This document shows positions 1 through 5,036 of a stretch of 6,344 nucleotides of DNA, piece by piece. Every line of letters begins with the position of its first letter. Positions within the stretch are counted from its first letter, which is position 1. A program made the position numbers and the translations under genes. A model generated the notes under the pieces. That model did not search any database. It was not told the DNA's origin and worked only from the letters and a program-made list of their open reading frames with translations. The DNA lies in assembly GCA_023489135.1 (NCBI GenBank), contig JAMDCE010000599.1:1-6344 (forward strand), in the 5' to 3' direction. Source of the DNA: Chloroflexota bacterium (GTDB lineage: Bacteria > Chloroflexota > Chloroflexia > JAMDCE01).

Positions 1-692
1 TGAATGTGGTCGGAAATTCGCTTGAGACAAGGCTGGTTGAATTCGCGGAAAGTTTTCTTGCTCACTAGGCTGCCGGAGCCGACAGGTTCGGCCAAGACGG
101 GGACGCCGCCCGCTTCAACAATGGCATCGATGAAATTGATGATGCTCTGAGTACAGACGCTAAGCAGTTTGTGGATCCGCTCTGGATCCTTATAGGTCTC
201 CATCATAAAGTCCTCGGTACCTCGAAGTTGGGCCGCGGCGGTGAAGGGTCCAGCCGGGAGCGTGCATACGAAGACCTCATCGCCCACTTCCTCCACGGCC
301 AGCCTAGTGGCCTCAAGATAGAGCGGCAGGCGGCCATCCGTGTAGGGGTTGGCTGGCTCGAGATCGTCCACTTCCTCCAGGGTCTTCATCCCCGGTTCGC
401 CTATCATAGCGACGTCGTCTTCAGGGAAAATCAGTTTCGCACCCATAGCCTCAGATATGTTGGCCGTGCAAGTGAGGATGGTGATGAAATCGTGGCCATA
501 CCGTCGGTAGGCGGCAACGTGAGCCTTAGCCAGGAGTTTCCCATCGGTGTTTGTCGCTTTGATCGGTACCCCAAGAACCCGGGCCGGGTGGTTCAGGAGT
601 AATGGGGCCGCTGGTACTCGATCCATGGGCTTCCCTGCCAGGAAGGCCGATACCCTCTCCTTGGGACTCATTCTGTCTTTCGGGATTTCCAT
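1..692 (-). CDS. Uroporphyrinogen decarboxylase / MtaA-CmuA family corrinoid methyltransferase, 3' part missing
   Basis: I translated this open frame by hand from the reverse strand; it runs off the left edge without a stop, giving about 230 residues of a family usually near 340. The N-terminus carries the family opening (MSPKERVSAFLAGKPMDRVP, residues 8-27). Later come GPFTAAAQLRG and, near the edge, AEPVGSGSLVSKKTFREF, which matches the 'DP-SG-L-S-F-EF' strand of MtaA-type proteins. Members move a methyl group between a corrinoid protein and coenzyme M, tetrahydrofolate or another acceptor, with a zinc ion held by a C-terminal His/Cys set; that region is outside the window, so catalytic competence cannot be judged. 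The start at 692 is chosen because AGGAAAGGA lies 8 nt upstream. The gene follows the corrinoid-protein gene by 25 nt, so one operon is likely. True heme-pathway HemE is less likely given this partner. Confidence 0.85.
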   Translation of the reverse strand, partial: MEIPKDRMSPKERVSAFLAGKPMDRVPAAPLLLNHPARVLGVPIKATNTDGKLLAKAHVAAYRRYGHDFITILTCTANISEAMGAKLIFPEDDVAMIGEPGMKTLEEVDDLEPANPYTDGRLPLYLEATRLAVEEVGDEVFVCTLPAGPFTAAAQLRGTEDFMMETYKDPERIHKLLSVCTQSIINFIDAIVEAGGVPVLAEPVGSGSLVSKKTFREFNQPCLKRISDHI

Positions 693-717
693 AGAACTAT
701 TCCTTTCCTCGAAGCAG

Positions 718-1389
718 CTAAATCGTTCGAAGCGTATCAACCAGCTTGATGGCCTCGCGGAGGGCATTGGTGGCGTTGGGCGCCGTGGCGTCGGCCGCGA
801 ATTCGTCCACAACCTTGTAAGAAACAGGTGCGCCGCCAATCATAATCTTGCAATTTGGGTTGCGCGCCCTTAGGCTCTCGATGGTTCGCTGCATACTGCG
901 AAGGGTTGTGGTCATCATGGTGGAGAGGCAAACCAGCTCGGCGTCACTGCGTACCTGCTCTTCGACGAATTGCTCTAGCGGGACGTTTCGCCCCAAATCG
1001 TGGACGTTGAAACCCGCTACCTCGAACATCATCTTGACTAGGTTCTTGCCGATGTCGTGGACGTCGCCTTCCACCACTCCGATTACAACCTCGCCTTTGG
1101 CTTTACCCTCCAAGTCCTCAGGCTTAATATGAGGGCGAAGAATCGCCAGGCCTTTGTAAAGGGCGTCAGCGGACATCAGGGTTTCAGGCACGAAATACTC
1201 ACCGTCCTCGAAGAGCTTCCCGACCGTGTGCATCCCCGCCGCCAGGCCGTCCATCGCCGCCTTGTACGCTCCTACGTCTTCCTGCAGAGCCTCATGGCTG
1301 GCTTGGACGACCACAGCCTGGTCAAAGTTCACGACCCCGTCGTGGAGTCTCCCGAGAATCTCGCTTTCCTTTTCCGGGCTGGCAGGCAT
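718..1389 (-). CDS. Corrinoid (methylcobamide-binding) protein, MtaC/MtbC/MttC type
   Basis: The 223-residue product has the two-part build of methyltransferase corrinoid proteins. Residues about 8-90 form the helical cap domain, with GKLFEDGEYFVPETLMSAD (57-75). Residues about 98-223 form the Rossmann-like B12-binding domain. The base-off/His-on motif D-x-H-x-x-G is intact (D109, H111, G114 in GDVHDIGKN), and MIGGAPVS (183-190) and ADATAPNA (199-206) fit the rest of the cofactor pocket. The protein would carry a methyl group on cobalt between a substrate-specific methyltransferase and the MtaA-like enzyme encoded next. Length is normal. GAGGTG sits just upstream of the ATG. The gene diverges from a LysR regulator and probably leads the operon. 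The family is certain; the substrate class (methanol, methylamine, aryl methyl ether, betaine) cannot be read from the sequence. Confidence 0.95.
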   Translation of the reverse strand: MPASPEKESEILGRLHDGVVNFDQAVVVQASHEALQEDVGAYKAAMDGLAAGMHTVGKLFEDGEYFVPETLMSADALYKGLAILRPHIKPEDLEGKAKGEVVIGVVEGDVHDIGKNLVKMMFEVAGFNVHDLGRNVPLEQFVEEQVRSDAELVCLSTMMTTTLRSMQRTIESLRARNPNCKIMIGGAPVSYKVVDEFAADATAPNATNALREAIKLVDTLRTI

Positions 1390-1451
1390 TTTCTCACCTC
1401 TTCAACTAGGCCGAATGCGCTAACGGCGGTCTAATTCGTCGCAAGTCAAGC

Positions 1452-1480
1452 GTGACAGAATGGTACAGTGCTGTTATACT
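1452..1480 (+). promoter_or_regulatory. Candidate sigma-70-type promoter for the lysR-type gene
   Basis: GTGACA (1452-1457), a spacer of exactly 17 nt, then TATACT (1475-1480). Both hexamers match consensus at 5 of 6 positions. The predicted start is near 1487, giving a leader of about 33 nt before the ATG at 1520, which has AGGAG at 1509-1513. It overlaps the opposing promoter almost completely. Confidence 0.6.
1453..1476. promoter_or_regulatory. Candidate LysR-family operator (ACAG/CTGT repeats)
   Basis: TGACAG (1453-1458) and CTGTTA (1471-1476) form an inverted repeat, T-x-ACAG-N12-CTGT-x-A. A second ACAG at 1465-1468 lies exactly 10 bp after the first and makes a tighter inverted repeat, ACAG-TG-CTGT (1465-1474). 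The elements cover the spacer and -10 of both divergent promoters. LysR regulators commonly bind interrupted dyads of this kind in the gap between themselves and a divergent target. Assignment to this regulator is inference from position. Confidence 0.35.
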
Positions 1481-1500
1481 GGGCGCAAAGAATATGCCAA
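1473..1500 (-). promoter_or_regulatory. Candidate sigma-70-type promoter for the corrinoid protein operon
   Basis: Read on the minus strand, TTGGCA (1500-1495) is followed after 16 nt by TATAAC (1478-1473). Each hexamer matches the -35/-10 consensus at 5 of 6 positions. Transcription would start near 1466, leaving a leader of roughly 75 nt before the corrinoid-protein start. The -10 hexamer shares bases with the opposing lysR -10 box. Confidence 0.5.
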
Positions 1501-1519
1501 GTTGTCATAGGAGAAGAAG

Positions 1520-2431
1520 ATGGACCTGGGTCAGCTTCGAGCTTTCGCGCAAACGGCGAGGTTGGGCAGCTTCTCCGCCGCCGCGCGCTCTCTAGGCCTG
1601 ACGCAGCCGGGTGTGAGCCGGCAGCTTCAACAACTGGAGCGAGAGCTGGGCTGCGCTTTGGTCGACCGGGAGCAGCGGCCTGTTGCTCTCACGCCAGAGG
1701 GCCGAGAGTTTCTTTATTGTGCCGAAAACGTCCTTAACGAATTAGACACCACGCTCCGTCGTCTGAAGGCGGGCAACGACGAGCTGGCTGGCCCCCTTTT
1801 CGTGGTTGCTAGCACCATCCCCGGCGAGTTCATTGTGCCCGGTTTGCTGGCGCAGTTCACCGTGAGGCATCAGCACGTTAAACCCAGCCTTCTGATCACC
1901 GATTCGGCGGGTGTGGCCAGGGAGTTGTTGGCTCGAAAGGCCGAGATAGGCTTTCTTGGGGCGCCCGTGGGTCGCCGTCGCCTTCGGCTAATCTCTTTTG
2001 CCGAAGACGAGATTGTGCTAGCTGTACCTGCAGGCCATCCGTTGGCAGACAAAAGGAAGATCAGTCTGTGTGACTTGGCTGGCCAGCCCCTGGTCGAGCG
2101 TGAGGGCGGCTCTGGGACTCTGGAAAGCCTCCGGCGCCTTCTGATGCAACAGGGACAGCGTCTGCCCGAGTATCGCGTGGCTATGGTGGTGGGCACAAGC
2201 CAAGCGCAGCTAGCGGCTATCGAGGCCGGCGTAGGGCTGGGCTTCGTTTCCAGCCTAGCCCTTACCAACCGTTCCAACCTCAAGGCGACCGCAGTCGAAA
2301 TCGAAGGAGTGAAACTCACCCGCACGCTTTATCTGGCCCACGAGCACGCGCCCTTATCAGCCGTCGCTCAGACCTTCGTTCGTTTTGTGGAGAGTCGAGG
2401 TTTCCTGCCGAAGGGAGTGCCGTCCCGGTAG
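1520..2431 (+). CDS. LysR-family transcriptional regulator (CysL/CbbR-like effector domain)
   Basis: A 303-residue protein of normal LysR length. Residues 1-60 are the winged helix-turn-helix (FSAAARSLGLTQPGVSRQLQ, 18-37, is a classic LysR HTH), 61-89 the linker helix, and about 91-296 the periplasmic-binding-like effector domain. That domain shows ASTIPGEFIVP (97-107), REGGSGT (194-200) and GVGLGFVS (237-244). The ASTIPGE-type start of the effector domain recalls the CysL/CbbR side of the family, but I would not name an effector from this. The start at 1520 is supported by AGGAG 6 nt upstream. It is divergent from the corrinoid protein/methyltransferase genes with overlapping promoters, so control of those genes, and of itself, is the natural inference. 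Downstream there is only a weak hairpin (2436-2451, CCGCG/CGCGG) without a T-tract, so transcription might continue toward the riboswitch. Confidence 0.93.
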   Translation: MDLGQLRAFAQTARLGSFSAAARSLGLTQPGVSRQLQQLERELGCALVDREQRPVALTPEGREFLYCAENVLNELDTTLRRLKAGNDELAGPLFVVASTIPGEFIVPGLLAQFTVRHQHVKPSLLITDSAGVARELLARKAEIGFLGAPVGRRRLRLISFAEDEIVLAVPAGHPLADKRKISLCDLAGQPLVEREGGSGTLESLRRLLMQQGQRLPEYRVAMVVGTSQAQLAAIEAGVGLGFVSSLALTNRSNLKATAVEIEGVKLTRTLYLAHEHAPLSAVAQTFVRFVESRGFLPKGVPSR

Positions 2432-2494
2432 CCGTCCGCGGAACTGCGCGGCCACGCCCTAACCCAATTGCCTTCTAATTTGATTTGGAGCGGT

Positions 2495-2516
2495 TGGCAA
2501 GATTCTGGCAAGATTC
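2495..2516. repeat. Perfect tandem duplication of an 11-bp unit
   Basis: TGGCAAGATTC occurs twice back to back (2495-2505 and 2506-2516) with no mismatch. The unit is about one helical turn, so both copies face the same side of the DNA. It lies 8 bp upstream of TTGACA and about 50 bp upstream of the riboswitch aptamer, in the position of an activator or repressor site. A replication-slippage duplication with no function is the alternative. Confidence 0.9.
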
Positions 2517-2524
2517 TGCGTCTC

Positions 2525-2544
2525 TTGACACTCTGTGCTAGAAT
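2525..2544 (+). promoter_or_regulatory. Candidate promoter of the riboswitch-btuFCD transcript
   Basis: The best -10 candidate is TAGAAT (2539-2544), preceded by TG at 2536-2537, which makes an extended -10 element. A perfect TTGACA stands at 2525-2530, but only 8 nt away from this -10, which is too close for normal -35/-10 use. With standard spacing TTGACA meets no good -10. The start would be near 2551, just before the aptamer. The position makes sense; the exact architecture is unsettled. Confidence 0.4.
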
Positions 2545-2568
2545 GATGTCCAGAATAGAATACCAGCA

Positions 2569-2699
2569 ACAGAGGCGCTCGAGCGAAAGCGAGAGCTTAA
2601 TTGGGAAAGTGCGGTGCAACGCCGCCACTGTCCCGCAACTGTGAAGGGCTCGGCAGGCAAGTAGGTCGCCGGGTCATAAGTCAGAACGCCGGCCTCTGT
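2569..2699 (+). promoter_or_regulatory. Cobalamin riboswitch aptamer, compact form
   Basis: The closing stem P1 is a perfect 8 bp: ACAGAGGC (2569-2576) with GCCTCTGT (2692-2699). Next comes a small arm with a GAAA tetraloop (about 2579-2594). The conserved core follows: AATTGGGAAA (2599-2608), the GCGGTGCAACGCCGC hairpin (2611-2625) and CTGTCCCGCAACTGTGA (2628-2644). The B12 box AAGTCAGAACGCCGGCC spans 2678-2694. These are the signature elements of the cobalamin riboswitch family, which binds adenosyl- or other cobalamins. The aptamer is short: only about 33 nt separate the CAACTGTGA strand from the B12 box, and the GCCACTG/GGGAAGG hairpin present there in many long members is not recognisable. 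It lies directly upstream of a B12 importer operon, which fits feedback control of uptake. Family assignment is nearly certain; ligand preference is unknown. Confidence 0.95.
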
Positions 2700-2767
2700 G
2701 GTGCGCCAAACCACTTCGCGAGAAAGGGGGTAGGCAAATTGACTTTGCGAGTCCGCACCTCTCCCCC
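2700..2767 (+). promoter_or_regulatory. Riboswitch expression platform with candidate antiterminator
   Basis: A nested antiterminator can be drawn: an inner hairpin GACT (2741-2744) with AGTC (2750-2753), then AGG (2732-2734) with CCT (2758-2760), then GGGGG (2726-2730) with CCCCC (2763-2767). The last pairing takes the 5' arm of the terminator. A competing stem, GGTGCG (2700-2705) with CGCACC (2754-2759), abuts P1 and would stack on it, breaking the AGG/CCT pairing. Ligand binding would therefore favour the terminator and switch the operon off. The region also holds an imperfect direct repeat, ACTTCGCGAG (2713-2722) and ACTTTGCGAG (2742-2751), 9 of 10 matching. The pairings are seen; the switching order is inferred. 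Confidence 0.6.
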
Positions 2768-2790
2768 ACCATAAGTGGGGGATTTTTTTT
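2762..2790 (+). terminator. Intrinsic terminator of the cobalamin riboswitch
   Basis: TCCCCCAC (2762-2769) pairs perfectly with GTGGGGGA (2775-2782) around a 5-nt loop and is followed at once by eight T residues (2783-2790). This is a strong rho-independent terminator lying between the aptamer and btuF, so it is regulatory and must be bypassed for importer expression. Confidence 0.93.
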
Positions 2791-2961
2791 GCCTCTGCGA
2801 ATACCCGTGTCAAGATCTGTTTCTGGCCCATCCGTTGGTGATGAAGAGCGTACGTGAAACAAGGCGACCGAGCTGCACCTGCTGGCGCAAACGGAGGCGG
2901 TTGTTGCGCGCTGGTGTTAGGTTGCGCTTGCGGGCCAGCTAAATGAGGAGGTTGTCATTCT
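2791..2961 (+). other. Leader between riboswitch terminator and btuF, with inverted repeats
   Basis: No gene is supported in these 170 nt. They begin with GCCTCTG (2791-2797), a second copy of the 3' strand of riboswitch P1. Later, GCTGGC (2881-2886) can pair with GCCAGC (2934-2939), ending just before the ribosome-binding site GAGGAGGT (2945-2952). Inside, GCGCAA (2885-2890) can instead pair with TTGCGC at 2904-2909 or 2922-2927, so alternative folds are possible. I see no convincing second promoter. Whether the leader has a function is unknown. Confidence 0.4.
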
Positions 2962-3921
2962 ATGCGACGATTCCTGTGGATGCTCAGTTTGGTATTCCTG
3001 GTAGCATACTTTGTCAGTGGTTGTGGAGCAAGTGCGCCTGTGGCTGGTTCAGAAGCGAAGCCAACGGCGTTGCCCGCCGCTTCGCCAACCGCGTCGAGCT
3101 TACCCTTGAGCTTCAGCGACGACGCTGGACGGTCGGTGACAGTGGCGAAACTGCCCCAGAAGATCGTCTCTCTCTCTCCCGACAACACGGAGATCCTCTT
3201 CGCGCTGGGCCTTGGCGGACAGGTGGTTGGCGTGGACGAGTACTCGGACTTCCCGCCTGAGGCGCAAAAGAAGGACAAGGTCGGTAGTTTCGCCAAGATC
3301 GATATCGAGAAGGTGGTCGCTCTGGAGCCAGACGTGATCCTGGCGGCAGATATGCACGCTAAGACCGTCGTGCCAGAACTAGAGAAGCGTGGCTTCACGG
3401 TGATTGTCCTCCAGCCGAGAACTATTGAGGGGGTGCTTGACAACATCCGCTTGGTGGGCCGAATCGCCGACAAGTCGAAGGAGGCGGAAACCCTGGCTTC
3501 AGACCTTCAGAGGCGCATTGACGACGTTGTGAGGAAGGTCGGAGGCGCTTCTGCAAAGCCACGGGTCTTCTTCGAACTGGACGCAAACCTCTTCACCGTT
3601 GGCCCCGACACCTTCGTGGACGACATGATTCGAAAGGCTGGTGGCGAGAATATCGCCGCCGATGCCAAGAACGCCTGGCCACAGATGAGCCAGGAGGCGA
3701 TCGTGCTTAAGGACCCTGAGGTGATCATCCTGGCCGACCATGGCCTCGGGGCTACGCCCGAGAGCGTCAAGAGTCGCCCTGGCTGGCAGCAAATAACGGC
3801 GGTAAAGACCGACCGCATCGTGCCGCTCGATCCCGATCTAGTGAACCGGCCCGGTCCCCGAGTAGTAAATGGGTTGGAGTCGCTGGCCAAGGCCATCCAT
3901 CCGGAGCTATTTCGTGACTAA
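2962..3921 (+). CDS. btuF: Cobalamin-binding lipoprotein of the B12 ABC importer
   Basis: A 319-residue class III periplasmic-binding protein (BtuF/FepB fold) that captures corrinoid outside the cell and hands it to BtuC. Residues 1-20 are a signal peptide ending in the lipobox V18-S-G-C21, so the mature protein should be lipid-anchored at Cys21. Residues 22-47 are an Ala/Pro/Ser/Thr-rich tether. The binding domain starts about residue 48: DDAGRSVTV, IVSLSPDNTEILFALGLG (68-85), VVGVDEYSDFPPEA (88-101) and LEPDVILA (121-128) form the first lobe. A long helix (about 154-192) joins the second lobe (200-319). The VGVDEYSDFPPEA stretch is typical of corrinoid rather than ferric-siderophore binders, and the riboswitch upstream supports this. 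GAGGAGGT lies 9 nt before the ATG. First gene of the btuFCD operon. A siderophore or heme substrate is the less likely alternative. Confidence 0.93.
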   Translation: MRRFLWMLSLVFLVAYFVSGCGASAPVAGSEAKPTALPAASPTASSLPLSFSDDAGRSVTVAKLPQKIVSLSPDNTEILFALGLGGQVVGVDEYSDFPPEAQKKDKVGSFAKIDIEKVVALEPDVILAADMHAKTVVPELEKRGFTVIVLQPRTIEGVLDNIRLVGRIADKSKEAETLASDLQRRIDDVVRKVGGASAKPRVFFELDANLFTVGPDTFVDDMIRKAGGENIAADAKNAWPQMSQEAIVLKDPEVIILADHGLGATPESVKSRPGWQQITAVKTDRIVPLDPDLVNRPGPRVVNGLESLAKAIHPELFRD

Positions 3922-5035
3922 GACAGAAGTCCGAGAGGGGAAGGCTTACTTCCCCTCTCCACAGCTTGGCGACGCCAACACCCTACCCTGCAAGAATGCG
4001 AGATGGGTACCGCTATCTATCGCTTTGGGCCTCGTCATCCTCCTGGTAGTTGCGCTTGTATCTACTACCTCGGGCTCAGTCGCCATCCCCCCCTTAGCGG
4101 TCCTCGAAATGCTACTGATGAGGGTTCCCCTGGTAGGTCCGTCGCTGAATGTTTCTCCCAACTGGCCGCCCAGTTACGAGGTGATTCTTTTCCAAATGCG
4201 TCTGCCTCGAATCGTTCTCGCCGGACTGGTGGGGGGATCGCTGGCGTTAGCAGGAGGAACTTACCAGGGTCTATTTCGCAACCCGCTAGCTGATCCCTAT
4301 CTCATTGGCGTAGCATCCGGAGGGGCGCTGGGAGCCACAATCGCCTTCGTGCTGCCGTTTGGTCCCTTTCTCTACAGCCTCGGAATCGTCCAGTGGCTGG
4401 CCTTTGTTACCGCAGCATTGATCGTAGGTGCCGTCTACGGTTTAGCCAGAGTCGGTGGGTCAGCACCGGTTACAACCCTGATTCTGGCAGGGGTAGCTCT
4501 TGGATCTTTTGCTTCCTCCGTCACCTCCTTCCTGATGTTCTTGAACGGGGACAAACTGCAAGCGGTGTACACCTGGCTGCTTGGCGGCTTTACCCTCAGC
4601 AATTGGCCGCAGGTGCTGGTTACCCTTCCCTATACCGCCTTAGGTCTGGGAATCATCTGTTTCCACGCTCGCTCCCTGAACGTCTTACAACTGGACGAGG
4701 AACAGGCCGCGCAACTGGGAATAGAGGTGGAACGACTCAAGCTGATCCTGATCGGAGCTGCGACCCTGACTACGGCCGCGGCCGTAGCGGTGAGCGGGCT
4801 GATCGGTTTTGTCGGGCTCATCGCTCCTCACGCCGTCAGACTTGTTTGGGGCCACGATCACCGCCTGATTTTGCCTTTGTCGGCATTATTTGGGGGCGCC
4901 TTCCTAATCGCCGCAGACACTGTGGCTCGCACCGTTCTCGCGCCTGGCGAGGTTCCCGTTGGCGTCATCACCGCTTTCCTAGGTGCCCCCTTTTTCCTTT
5001 ATTTGTTGCGTCGACAGAAGAGGGAGGTGTTCTAG
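3914..5035 (+). CDS. btuC: B12 ABC importer permease (FecCD family)
   Basis: The integral membrane subunit; two copies form the corrinoid channel. I place the start at GTG 3914, giving 373 residues, because GGAG lies 7 nt upstream and the start overlaps the btuF stop by 8 nt (GTGACTAA), a usual sign of translational coupling. An in-frame ATG at 3869 would lie inside btuF without a clear ribosome-binding site. From the GTG, the first membrane helix begins about residue 32. Family motifs follow in order: RLPR (96-99), a Gly-rich helix then RNPLADPYLIGVASGGALG (122-140), the ATPase-contacting loop LDEEQAAQLG (260-269), SGLIGFVGLIAPHAVRL (294-310), and GEVPVGVITAFLGAPFFLYLL (345-365). Many hydrophobic segments match the roughly ten-helix FecCD fold. 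The hydrophilic N-terminal tail (about 30 residues) is somewhat longer than usual. FecCD proteins also carry siderophores; the substrate is assigned from the riboswitch and BtuF. Confidence 0.92.
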   Translation: MTKTEVREGKAYFPSPQLGDANTLPCKNARWVPLSIALGLVILLVVALVSTTSGSVAIPPLAVLEMLLMRVPLVGPSLNVSPNWPPSYEVILFQMRLPRIVLAGLVGGSLALAGGTYQGLFRNPLADPYLIGVASGGALGATIAFVLPFGPFLYSLGIVQWLAFVTAALIVGAVYGLARVGGSAPVTTLILAGVALGSFASSVTSFLMFLNGDKLQAVYTWLLGGFTLSNWPQVLVTLPYTALGLGIICFHARSLNVLQLDEEQAAQLGIEVERLKLILIGAATLTTAAAVAVSGLIGFVGLIAPHAVRLVWGHDHRLILPLSALFGGAFLIAADTVARTVLAPGEVPVGVITAFLGAPFFLYLLRRQKREVF

Positions 5036-5036
5036 A

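Noticed and set aside
171..602. Plus-strand open frame of 143 residues
   Set aside because: It lies antisense to the MtaA-family gene, whose family motifs continue unbroken on the minus strand; the plus-strand translation has no recognisable domain.
2436..2451. Terminator after the lysR-type gene
   Set aside because: CCGCG/CGCGG makes only a 5-bp stem and no T-tract follows, so an intrinsic terminator cannot be claimed.
2494..2520. Sigma-54 promoter (TGGCA...TGC) in the tandem repeat region
   Set aside because: TGGCA occurs twice because of the repeat, but the -24/-12 spacing and the TTGCA half are not properly met, and no sigma-54 activator is nearby.
2538..2831. Minus-strand open frame of 97 residues across the riboswitch
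   Set aside because: The DNA is explained by a structured cobalamin riboswitch and terminator on the plus strand; no coding motif is seen.
2955..3473. Minus-strand open frame of 172 residues opposite btuF
   Set aside because: btuF on the plus strand has a signal peptide, lipobox, good ribosome-binding site and binding-domain motifs; the antisense frame is a shadow.
3869..3913. Earlier ATG start for btuC
   Set aside because: It would overlap btuF by about 50 nt and lacks a clear ribosome-binding site, while the GTG at 3914 has GGAG upstream and a typical coupled 8-nt overlap.
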